A DNA stretch of 64,000 nt from an uncultured bacterium (lineage in GTDB: Bacteria; Verrucomicrobiota; Kiritimatiellia; CAIKKV01; CAITUY01): NCBI GenBank assembly GCA_903895695.1, contig CAITUY010000076.1, positions 30,624 through 94,623 of the forward strand. Direction: 5' to 3'. The position numbers and the translations under genes were made by a program. Below are positions 56,386-64,000 of this stretch, in pieces; positions within the stretch are counted from its first letter, which is position 1, and each line of letters opens with the position of its first letter. The notes under the pieces are model-generated. The model was not told the DNA's origin and did no database searches. It saw only the letters and a program-made list of their open reading frames with translations.

Positions 56386-59079
56386 TTAGCACTCATCCAA
56401 AACCCTACGCACCTTATCGGCCAGGTCCTGCACCCTGAAAGGCTTCTGGATGAAATGCACTCCTTCGTCCAATACGCCGTGATGGGCAATGACATTGGCC
56501 GTATAGCCCGACGTGAACAGGCGCTTGAGCTGCGGATAGAGGGACAGCAGGTTCCTGGCCAAATCCCGGCCGTTCATCTCAGGCATGACGACATCGGTCA
56601 TCAGGAGGTCGATGTTGCTGGCGTGTTCCCGAGCCAAGCGGACGGCCTCACCCGGGGTACTGGCGGCTAACACTGTATAGCCCTGCCTCTGAAGTATCAG
56701 GAGAGTCATCTTCAAGGTGGCCGGCTCATCTTCCACCAGCAAGATGGTTTCATTGCCGCGTTGGACTGGTCTTGGCTCTTCTTCCGGCGGCACCGTCTCG
56801 GCCTTGCCCATATGCCGGGGCAGGTAGATCTTGAAGGCCGTTCCCCGGCCCGGCTCGCTGTAGACATTGATGTAACCATGGTTCTGCTTGACGATGCCGT
56901 AAACGGTCGCCAGGCCAAGGCCCGTGCCTTTGCCCATTTCCTTGGTCGTATAGAACGGTTCAAAAAGATGGGACTGCGTTTCTTTCTCCATGCCGCACCC
57001 GTTGTCACTTACGGTGAGCAGCACATAGTCGCCAGGCGAAGATCCCCTGTGAGCGGCGCAGTAGTCGTCATCGAAAGTCGTGTTCCCCGTCTCGATGGTC
57101 ATTTTGCCGACGCCGGAGATCGCATCGCGGGCATTGACGCACAGGTTGGCCAAGACCTGGTCGATCTGCGACGGGTCCACTCTGACCGGCCACAGGCCCG
57201 TTTCAGGATGCCAGGCAAGTTCGATTTCCTCCCCGATTAGCCGTTGCAGCATCTTGAGCGTGCCCGCCACAGTCTCGTTCAAGTCGAGCACCTCGGGCTT
57301 GATGGTCTGCTTGCGGCCAAAGGCCAGCAGCTTCCGGGTGAGGTCGGCGGAGTGCTGCGCCGCCTTGCGGATCTCTGTCAGGTCGTCATAGAGTTCATGG
57401 GATGGATCCAGCCGCTCCAACGCCATTTCGGTGCGCCCGAGAATAACCCCCAGCATGTTGTTAAAATCGTGAGCAACGCCGCCCGCCAGTCGACCCACCG
57501 ATTCCATCTTCTGCGCCTGCCGCAATTGCACTTCCACCTTCTCCCGCTCCGCCTCGGCCTTCCTGCGCTCCAGCAGGTGCCCCAGGAGCGAGCAGAACAC
57601 GGCGAGTTGATCCTGCTGGCTCTCGTCCAGCGGAGCGTGCGTAATGGCGCAATCGTTGAACATGATACCCGTCAGCCGGCCGCCCTCCACCGAGATCGGC
57701 GTGGCTACGACCCAACCGGTGCCGGGGACACCGCGGAACCTGTCTTTGTAGTACAGGTAATTGCCATGGGTGGAAATCCAGCCCGGCACGTTGTTCCTGA
57801 TACGCTCCTGCAAGGCCGCCCACAGATCGATGTTCTTATCCATGCGCGCCTCACGCTCGTCGGTGGTCTGTCCACGATCGTCCGTGCCAAACGTCCCCCT
57901 CAATTGATCTGTCGCCTCGTCCAAAAGATAGATGCCACAGCGGTCAACGCCCAATTCCCGCCGCACGAACTCCACCGCGTGGCGCAGCAGGTCATCGCCA
58001 CTTACGATGTTCAGCAAACAGCCCGCTTCAGACAGAATGGCCGTTGCACGCTTGGCGGATACCGACAGCGTGTCGAGCACTCGGCGCAGCGACTGCTCGC
58101 TCGTCTTGCGCTCGGTGATGTCGCGGACGAAGACCAAATGCGCTTGGCGGTCCTCCCATTGGACGGGCATGGCGGTGGTCTCGACAGGGACATGCGAACC
58201 ATCAAGGCGCACATACTCCATTTCCATGAGCGGCACCGGCTTCTCTGTCTCACATTGCAGACGAATGCGCTCGCGGACGCGTTCGTGGTGATCCGGAGAG
58301 ATACCGCCAAAGACACTCTTTCCAACCAGATCCCCGGCATTCGAGGCCCCCATAAGCCTGGCCATAGCCAAGTTAAGAAATACGAAACGCCCTTCACTCT
58401 GCAGGAAGATGGCATCCGGGGCGTTCTCGACCAAGGACTGGAATCGGGCCTCGCTCTCCAGCAGCGCCGCCTCCGCCTGCGTGCGGACGGCGATTTCCCG
58501 TTCGAGACGCCCAGCTTCTTCTTTGATGGTCAGGCGCGCATAGCCAAGCTGAGAGAGGATGAGAGCCATCTCTCCGAGGAACGTCGTCACGCTCCGCAGC
58601 TTCTCCTCGGAAACCACAGGCACCTCACCCAGGGCCCGCAGGTACTCGCGCTCGTCGAACCCAAACACTTTGGCTTGCCGCTTGAACCGCTCGAGGTCAG
58701 GTTTCTCGATCAGCAGTTGCCCTGTGGCCAGTGTGGCGATGTGCTTCCCCTTGACGATGATGGGAATCGCGCAGTCGACAAGTCCATTCTCGCACGGCTC
58801 GACCATCAGCTTCCCCGCTACAGCGAGTTGACCCTGGAGGCGCCGATTGCTCCTGCTGCAGTTGTCCGCGGAAACCGGGCATCCCCGGTGGAACTTGGTG
58901 CAAATGTCCCGCCATCCTGTGGCAATGAGGATGTTCAGGCCAGGGTGGTCCAGAAAGCCGATGGTGAAGCCGGTGGCCTCCGTGAATCGTTCAAAGATCC
59001 GGCGGAGTTCGTCCAGATCAACAAGGTCGCGGATACCATACTTTCCGTCGATCAGATGTTCATTGCGCTCCGCATTCAT
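56386..59079 (-). CDS. Hybrid histidine kinase: PocR-PAS-GAF-HisKA-HATPase-REC
   Basis: An 897-residue soluble sensor kinase. The N-terminal 180 residues (DLDELRRIFERFTEATGFTIGFLDHPG, then CTKFHRGCPVSADNC) form a PocR ligand-binding domain with five Cys (60, 67, 74, 96, 103). A PAS domain lies at about 210-325 and a GAF domain at about 345-505. The phospho-acceptor His is His537 (AHDFNN), the ATPase motifs are NLCVNARDAI and SDNGCGM, and a C-terminal receiver (about 777-895) has Asp829. No transmembrane segment is visible, so it is cytoplasmic. The ATG at 59079 is preferred over an in-frame start at 59235. The output is unknown, and no separate response regulator is adjacent. Confidence 0.85.
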   Translation of the reverse strand: MNAERNEHLIDGKYGIRDLVDLDELRRIFERFTEATGFTIGFLDHPGLNILIATGWRDICTKFHRGCPVSADNCSRSNRRLQGQLAVAGKLMVEPCENGLVDCAIPIIVKGKHIATLATGQLLIEKPDLERFKRQAKVFGFDEREYLRALGEVPVVSEEKLRSVTTFLGEMALILSQLGYARLTIKEEAGRLEREIAVRTQAEAALLESEARFQSLVENAPDAIFLQSEGRFVFLNLAMARLMGASNAGDLVGKSVFGGISPDHHERVRERIRLQCETEKPVPLMEMEYVRLDGSHVPVETTAMPVQWEDRQAHLVFVRDITERKTSEQSLRRVLDTLSVSAKRATAILSEAGCLLNIVSGDDLLRHAVEFVRRELGVDRCGIYLLDEATDQLRGTFGTDDRGQTTDEREARMDKNIDLWAALQERIRNNVPGWISTHGNYLYYKDRFRGVPGTGWVVATPISVEGGRLTGIMFNDCAITHAPLDESQQDQLAVFCSLLGHLLERRKAEAEREKVEVQLRQAQKMESVGRLAGGVAHDFNNMLGVILGRTEMALERLDPSHELYDDLTEIRKAAQHSADLTRKLLAFGRKQTIKPEVLDLNETVAGTLKMLQRLIGEEIELAWHPETGLWPVRVDPSQIDQVLANLCVNARDAISGVGKMTIETGNTTFDDDYCAAHRGSSPGDYVLLTVSDNGCGMEKETQSHLFEPFYTTKEMGKGTGLGLATVYGIVKQNHGYINVYSEPGRGTAFKIYLPRHMGKAETVPPEEEPRPVQRGNETILLVEDEPATLKMTLLILQRQGYTVLAASTPGEAVRLAREHASNIDLLMTDVVMPEMNGRDLARNLLSLYPQLKRLFTSGYTANVIAHHGVLDEGVHFIQKPFRVQDLADKVRRVLDEC

Positions 59080-59264
59080 TCCAGCACCCCCAGCCCTGCA
59101 CGTTCCGGCCCATGTCCACCGTGTAGTTCGGCGAGCTTCGAGTTGTCCTAACTCATACGGCTGTACTCTATCGCCATCCGAAGGGCCAATCCAGCTTTGC
59201 TTGGGCGCCGTTCGACAGGCTGCGGTCGCGGGCAAGCGCGGGGTATACGAAACGATTTTCGGCT

Positions 59265-59324
59265 CGCGAGGACGCTCGCCCCTGAAACAAAGGCGTGGTG
59301 AATCGTTGGGCGAGCGTCCTCGCG
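59265..59324. repeat. Perfect 17-bp inverted repeat (REP-like hairpin)
   Basis: Arms 59265-59281 (CGCGAGGACGCTCGCCC) and 59308-59324 are exact reverse complements over 17 bases, with a 26-base loop. It lies in the 267-base gap upstream of the hybrid kinase and downstream of the PEP-CTERM gene; no poly-T follows. The CGAGGACG core also appears in the imperfect hairpin near 30.6 kb, suggesting a dispersed repeat family. Confidence 0.75.
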
Positions 59325-59346
59325 ACCCGAGCTCTTCAGCGGGCTG

Positions 59347-60066
59347 CTAGAGCTTGCCGGCGCGGATTCTGCGGAAGACGACCAGCAGGGGGGCCAAGGC
59401 GGACAAGAGCAGGACGACCGTATCGGGCTCGGGGGTCGCGGTATAGGCGGTGAAGTCGTCGAGCCCGTAGGCCTGGGCCGGCGGAAGGTCGCAACCGGCA
59501 TAGTTACGGCCTATGTAAACGCCAATCCAATCGACCGCCGCGAGATCGTTCAAGAATGCCGCCGCATCCGTGCCGGGTCCACCCATCCACCCCGTGCCAT
59601 AGTCGAGGCTCGCCGAATAACCGGCAAACGTGCCAACCGACAGCGTGGACGTATCCAGGGGTAGAAACCAGACGTGCGACGCCGAGGCAAAGTACAGGGC
59701 CAGGCCGTCAGGCGCATAGTCCTGGGCCAGGAATCGAAAGTTGACCGACTGGATACCGGCCGCGATGTAGTTGCCCGTGAGGCCAGCAGCAGACCCAGGC
59801 CCGGTCTTGACGATGTCGCCCTGGTCCGGCAAAGGGACCGTCTCCGCCGCAAACGAAATACTGAGGTAGTTGGCGCTGTTGCCCAGCGTGGCGCCATCCG
59901 GCCCCATGCTGTTAACCCACCCGCTCACGTTGTTCAACGTGTCCCAGCCCTCGGACATCATGGGGCTCGCCAGCAACACAGGTGCGCCCAAGGCCACTGC
60001 CGCCGCCAGGGTGGCCGCCAGTCGCGCCGCGACTCTTGTGCCCACTTTTCTTTGCCTGCTTCTCAC
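59347..60066 (-). CDS. PEP-CTERM-like exosortase-anchored protein
   Basis: About 239 residues. It has a signal peptide (ARLAATLAAAVALGAPVLLAS) and a C-terminal sorting signal: PEP followed by a hydrophobic helix (VVLLLSALAPLLVVF) and a basic tail (RRIRAGKL), the pattern recognised by exosortase. The mature part has beta-rich segments (NYLSISFAAETVPL, GLALYFASASHVWFLPLD) of no recognised family. A GTG at 60066 with GGGGAG five bases upstream is the chosen start; the frame is open a little further. It follows the gene at 60080 by 13 bases. Confidence 0.65.
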   Translation of the reverse strand: MRSRQRKVGTRVAARLAATLAAAVALGAPVLLASPMMSEGWDTLNNVSGWVNSMGPDGATLGNSANYLSISFAAETVPLPDQGDIVKTGPGSAAGLTGNYIAAGIQSVNFRFLAQDYAPDGLALYFASASHVWFLPLDTSTLSVGTFAGYSASLDYGTGWMGGPGTDAAAFLNDLAAVDWIGVYIGRNYAGCDLPPAQAYGLDDFTAYTATPEPDTVVLLLSALAPLLVVFRRIRAGKL

Positions 60067-60079
60067 ACGGTCTCCCCAT

Positions 60080-60910
60080 TCATCGAACCGGATTGTCGAC
60101 GGTGATCTTGTAGAAATAGGGCCCGGAACCCGTGGCTCCGACATCCCAGTAGAAATTCCGCGGCACACAGGCCGGGATATTGGTCTGCTGCGGCACCCAA
60201 GGGAACGCCAGGTTCGTGCCGCGCCAGACCGTATAATACCGGTCCGCTACGGACTCCCAAGCGATGCCGAATCCCTCCCCGGAACTCGCGACCTTCCACA
60301 CGCTCATCGCCAGCACCGACGACTTGTCGAACGGGTCCGTGCCGGCCAGGACCTCCGCGGCATTACAGACCCCGTCGCCGTCCGCGTCGCCCGCCGCCCA
60401 GTCAGGACCCAGCAGCGCGAAATCGACGACCGTGTAGTTCTGGGCCGCCGTGCCCCCACCCCGGGCAACCGTGATGCCTGCCGATACGACGTTCGTGCTG
60501 TCGCTTTGGAACAGGGCGGCCGTTGCCCAGGGTCCGATCGTCCACCCCGAGTAATCGACAGGCACGATGTACTGTTTCCAAGCCCCTGCGGCGGGCAAAT
60601 TCAGCGTCCGGCACCACTGCCGCCCGCTTTGGCAATTCAAACAAACCTGAAGCGCGCTGGGAATGCAGTCGGACGCCAGGAACGAAAATGAGACGTACGA
60701 AACCACACCCGGTCCGCCCGGGGACACCGCCGGGTTCGTGGCAGCGACGACCGATACCGACTCCGGCATAGGCGCGCCAAGTTGCGGATTGAACGTGACA
60801 CTGATGACGCCGGCGGCATTGCTCGAGACCGAACTGCCGTGCGCGGCAGTGCCGAACAAAACCGCCGCCGCCGTCAGAGCCAGTACGCGTTGAGTGTAGC
60901 AAGCGCTCAT
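60080..60910 (-). CDS. Secreted protein with Asp-rich calcium-binding-type repeat
   Basis: A 276-residue exported protein (signal peptide QRVLALTAAAVLFGTAAHG). The first 160 residues form a beta-sandwich-like region with four Cys (SDCIPSALQVCLNCQ). A thrombospondin-type-3-like motif, DADGDGVCNAAEVLAGTDPFD, follows, then a C-terminal domain ending FYKITVDNPVR. The ATG at 60910 overlaps the stop of the upstream adhesin-like gene as ATGA, so it is coupled to it. It is probably a surface or matrix protein; function unknown. Confidence 0.6.
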   Translation of the reverse strand: MSACYTQRVLALTAAAVLFGTAAHGSSVSSNAAGVISVTFNPQLGAPMPESVSVVAATNPAVSPGGPGVVSYVSFSFLASDCIPSALQVCLNCQSGRQWCRTLNLPAAGAWKQYIVPVDYSGWTIGPWATAALFQSDSTNVVSAGITVARGGGTAAQNYTVVDFALLGPDWAAGDADGDGVCNAAEVLAGTDPFDKSSVLAMSVWKVASSGEGFGIAWESVADRYYTVWRGTNLAFPWVPQQTNIPACVPRNFYWDVGATGSGPYFYKITVDNPVR

Positions 60911-63900
60911 GGTGTCGGTGCCTCCCGCGGAGTCCAGAAGAACCCGTTCGTTCCCCGATGCCGGTAGAAGTAGCCGATCCCGGTCTGAAGCGAGAACTCG
61001 CCGAACTGGTTCTTCGCGCTGTCCCACCACCGGCCATCGAAGTTCGTATTCCCAATGCCGACAAGCCAATACTGAGTCCATTTACTGCCGCTCCACGCCC
61101 ACAGTTCGTCCCCGTTGGCCATTCCAAGCGCCCCGGTCGTGCCGCCTTTCGCGCCGGCCGCCACAAACCCGAGCTGGTCGGCCGGAGTGGCGGAACCCAG
61201 GTTGTGGTGATAGCCCGGCGTACCCAGGGGCCAACTGAACATCGTCCAGCCGTTGGTCAGGAAGATCGCCGACGCGTTGGTGTATGAGGGCCCCGTCCAG
61301 GCGGTCTTGACCGGCGGGGCTGTCGGCGAACAACGCTTGACCCAAAAGGCCGCCTCCGGGTTGATCGTCACGTTCGCCACGGTGCCCGCCAGCACGTCCC
61401 ACCAATTGGTGCTGCCGTCTCCCATGATCGCCAGGAGACATTCCTTCCATGTGCCATCCGCGTTCGGAACGTAGACCCGGTCGAAACAGTTGCTGTGATC
61501 CTGCGCGGCGGTCAGGCCCACCGCGAGTTCCTGGCCGAGTTTGCCATTCAGGTTATTGGCGGGCGGCGTGATGTTCACGGGCACGCCCATGAGACTCCAC
61601 GTGCAGGAAAGCAGCGTCGTCGGCACGATCACCGCATAGTCCGGCGTGACGGTATTCGTGTAGCTGCGCGCCCCGCAAAGGGCCGTGACCCGGTAGAAGC
61701 GTTGCGTGCCTGTTGCGACGACCAGCCGGTCCGTCCAGGTCACGATGCCCGACTCGCCGTTGGTGAACGCGACCAGGCTGCTCCAGGGACCCGCGGAAGC
61801 ATAGGCCCCGAGAATGCCGTACGTCCGATTGCTGCCCAGGTAGACGGTCACCGCGACGTCGTTCGAGCCGCTGCGCTGGACGTTGATGACGTGCAAGTAG
61901 CTGGTCGGGTCCTTTGGATTGGTGCCGCTCACGTACTCGTCCAGGTTGTCGACCCGGTCGCCATCCGCATCGAGGAGGGCATCGGTGGCCGAGTTGGGAT
62001 TCAGACCGTATTGAACCTCCCACCAATCCGGCATGCCGTCGTTGTCCGTATCCGCATTGACGTCGGTTACGGCCAGCGCCTGGCGGTCTTCGGTCGTGAA
62101 ATCGTACTGGTCACTGGCCATGATTATCGCCGCGTTCGAGGCCGTGCCGGGTGAGGCGATCGCCGCCGTGAGCTGCAGCGCGGCCCGGCCGCCGGCCGGC
62201 AGGGCGCCGACCGTCCACACGCCGTTCGTGTACGCCCCTGCCCCGTCGTCCGAGACATAATAGACGACGTTGGTCGCAAGGAATTGATCCAGCACCTGGA
62301 TGCCGGTGGCCGTGTCGGGACCTGCGTTCGAGACGACGATCGTGTAGAAGATACCCGCGCACGTGCAGGCATGGGCGCTTGGATTGTCGACCAGAAGTTG
62401 CAGCGAGAGATCGGACACCGGGACTCGAAAAACGGCTTGGGCGCTATTGTTCGACGGATTCGTGTCGGGTTGGTCGTGGCCTGTCAGCGTCGCCGTGTTC
62501 GTAATGGCGAGGCCGGCAAAGCCCGGGTTGACGCGGGCAGTCACCTGCAGTGAGGCCCCGGCCCCGATCGCGAGACTGCCCACCATCCACAGTCCGTTGC
62601 TCGCGGTGTAACTCCCCTGGCTCGGGGTCGCATTGCTGAACGTTACGGCCGCGGGCAGCACATCGGTGAGTTGCACCCCCGTGGCACCATAGCGGCCAAG
62701 ATTGGTCACGGTCACCGTGTAGACGATCACGGCGCCGATGGGCGGATTCGTGACACTGACAGCCTTTGTCACCGCGAGGTCAATACCCAAGGACAAAACG
62801 TTCGTATCCTGGGCTCGCGGTTCCAGGCGCTCGTACGGACTGACACCCGCAAGGGTCGTGTTCGAAATCACGGTCGCCACATTGACCACCGGCCCCGTCG
62901 TGCCGGCTACAAGGGTGGCCTGGAAACTGAAGGCCAGCGTTTCACCCGGATCGACGGTGTTGGCGGGCTGTCCCTGAGCCGGATCGCTCCGGAACGCGAC
63001 AACATCGCCGCTGGTGCCGGGGACGACGCCAAATACGAACCCGGTTGGAACCAGCGTCCCCGCCGCCGTCCCAGCCTGGAAGTAACTCGCCGACAATACA
63101 TCCTCAATCGCTACGTCATAGGCCGCCGCAGTCCCGGAATTCGTAACCGTGAGGTCGATCGTCACGACACCATTCACAGGCCCGGACATGCGTTTGGCAA
63201 TCCCCACGCGCGGTTCCACGTTGGTTGTCACCACCGTGCCCGACAGATTCGTCGGCCCGCCCGCAAATGTCACGCTGGCTTGGTTCGTGTGCGTCGTCTG
63301 CTGGCCCGGCAGCCCTACGTTCGTGTTCGTGTCCAGCACCACCGCGTCCACATACACCACGATCGCGTTGTCGTTCGTGACGTTGTTCCCCGTCACCACC
63401 GTATTGCCCGCGAACAGCAGCGTCACCGCCTCCCCGTTCGTCGAGCCGCCCGTCACCGTCGGCGGCACCGGCAGCGTGCCCGTGAACCCGTTCGTCGCCA
63501 CCCGGCTTGTCACGTATTTCAGGCCCCGGGGGATCACGTCCGTCACCGTCAGGTTCGTGATCGTGCTCTCCGGCATCGTCACCGTCAGCCCATACGTCAC
63601 CACTTCCCCGATCTGCACGTTCCGCCCCGTCGAGTCCGCCGCGTTCGTCTCGCTCGTCCCCGCCAACACTTTCGCAATCGTCATGTTCGTGACCGACAAT
63701 GTGTTCGTCGCCTGTGCCCGCAGGTAGCGCTGCTGCGACGCCGTGCCCCAGATCGTGTCCGCCGTCACCCCCGCCACGTTCGTCACCCAGGCGCCCGGCG
63801 CCACGCTTTGCGCAACCGTCACGTTAAAGCTGAACGTGATCACTTCGTTGGTCTCCAGACTGTTCGCAGGCGGCACCAGACCGGGATCCGACGCCACCGA

Positions 63901-64000
63901 TACCGTCGACCCCGTCACGCTCAGCACGTACCCCGTCGGGGCCAGGCCGTTGATCAGAAAGTTCGTCACCGTGCTCGCATCGAAAAATGCGCTGTCCAGC
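60907..64000 (-). CDS. DUF11-repeat adhesin-like secreted protein (N-terminus beyond window)
   Basis: More than 1030 residues are visible; the frame stays open to the right edge, so the N-terminus and signal are missing. At least five DUF11-type beta-sandwich repeats (for example ITNLTVTDVIPRGLKYVT, VTVTNLGRYGATGVQLTDVLP, IVVSNAGPDTATGIQVLDQF) precede Asp-rich calcium-type motifs (DTDNDGMPDWWEVQYG, DADGDRVDNLDEYVSG) and a C-terminal domain of unknown type (about 350 residues). DUF11 repeats are common in large bacterial surface proteins and may form isopeptide-type bonds. It is coupled to the downstream 276-residue gene. Confidence 0.75.
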   Translation of the reverse strand, partial: LDSAFFDASTVTNFLINGLAPTGYVLSVTGSTVSVASDPGLVPPANSLETNEVITFSFNVTVAQSVAPGAWVTNVAGVTADTIWGTASQQRYLRAQATNTLSVTNMTIAKVLAGTSETNAADSTGRNVQIGEVVTYGLTVTMPESTITNLTVTDVIPRGLKYVTSRVATNGFTGTLPVPPTVTGGSTNGEAVTLLFAGNTVVTGNNVTNDNAIVVYVDAVVLDTNTNVGLPGQQTTHTNQASVTFAGGPTNLSGTVVTTNVEPRVGIAKRMSGPVNGVVTIDLTVTNSGTAAAYDVAIEDVLSASYFQAGTAAGTLVPTGFVFGVVPGTSGDVVAFRSDPAQGQPANTVDPGETLAFSFQATLVAGTTGPVVNVATVISNTTLAGVSPYERLEPRAQDTNVLSLGIDLAVTKAVSVTNPPIGAVIVYTVTVTNLGRYGATGVQLTDVLPAAVTFSNATPSQGSYTASNGLWMVGSLAIGAGASLQVTARVNPGFAGLAITNTATLTGHDQPDTNPSNNSAQAVFRVPVSDLSLQLLVDNPSAHACTCAGIFYTIVVSNAGPDTATGIQVLDQFLATNVVYYVSDDGAGAYTNGVWTVGALPAGGRAALQLTAAIASPGTASNAAIIMASDQYDFTTEDRQALAVTDVNADTDNDGMPDWWEVQYGLNPNSATDALLDADGDRVDNLDEYVSGTNPKDPTSYLHVINVQRSGSNDVAVTVYLGSNRTYGILGAYASAGPWSSLVAFTNGESGIVTWTDRLVVATGTQRFYRVTALCGARSYTNTVTPDYAVIVPTTLLSCTWSLMGVPVNITPPANNLNGKLGQELAVGLTAAQDHSNCFDRVYVPNADGTWKECLLAIMGDGSTNWWDVLAGTVANVTINPEAAFWVKRCSPTAPPVKTAWTGPSYTNASAIFLTNGWTMFSWPLGTPGYHHNLGSATPADQLGFVAAGAKGGTTGALGMANGDELWAWSGSKWTQYWLVGIGNTNFDGRWWDSAKNQFGEFSLQTGIGYFYRHRGTNGFFWTPREAPTP

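Noticed and set aside
57244..59151. A 635-residue plus-strand open frame
   Set aside because: It is antisense to the hybrid kinase, whose His, ATPase and receiver motifs are intact.

Overview
The window reads as a chromosome segment from a GC-rich, Gram-negative, carbohydrate-degrading bacterium of the PVC group, most likely Kiritimatiellota/Verrucomicrobiota. This is inferred from a DUF6785 membrane protein, tandem uroporphyrinogen-decarboxylase-superfamily genes beside glycosidases, a PEP-CTERM-like protein, large secreted repeat proteins, an NfnAB-like pair and intergenic REP-like hairpins. No rRNA, IS element, prophage or CRISPR array was seen. No gene-free gap exceeds about 300 bases.

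Layout. 1-9.2 kb: a partial degenerate M28-peptidase-like protein translationally coupled to a DUF6785 membrane protein, a short-chain dehydrogenase, a BspA-type leucine-rich-repeat protein, a nitrilase-family hydrolase and a UDP-glucuronate decarboxylase. 9.2-15.5 kb: two large secreted beta-rich repeat proteins. 15.6-29.9 kb: eight co-oriented genes, mostly glycosidases or carbohydrate-active proteins (GH43/GH32-like, GH4, GH42-like, two proteins sharing an amidotransferase-like domain, a GH66/GH13-like TIM barrel, a GH36-like enzyme and an alpha/alpha-barrel protein). Several carry signal peptides and many are translationally coupled. 29.9-35.4 kb: a VapBC module, a REP-like hairpin, a GH42 beta-galactosidase and two divergent URO-D-superfamily genes.

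35.4-44.3 kb is a type I restriction-modification island read leftward from beside a tRNA-Pro: hsdM, a four-helix-bundle protein, an intrinsic terminator, hsdS, an unfamiliar 594-residue protein and hsdR. The 594-residue protein combines a Rossmann-like N-terminus, a coiled coil, a PD-(D/E)XK-like nuclease core and an EF-Tu-domain-2-like barrel. It lies 4 bp after hsdS and 7 bp before hsdR, and is the best candidate here for an undescribed defence component.

44.7-56.1 kb is mostly housekeeping and regulation: a three-receiver protein with a degenerate GGDEF domain, a GAF/sigma-54 activator, an NfnAB-like electron-bifurcating pair, a NifU-like Fe-S protein, an ABC-2 transporter, hisI, a small outer-membrane barrel, tRNA-Val and an SmbP-like periplasmic protein. 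56.4-64 kb holds a PocR-PAS-GAF hybrid histidine kinase, a second REP-like hairpin, a PEP-CTERM-like protein and two coupled secreted proteins, the last a DUF11-repeat adhesin-like protein cut by the right edge.

All assignments come from reading translations and motifs by eye; no database search was run.
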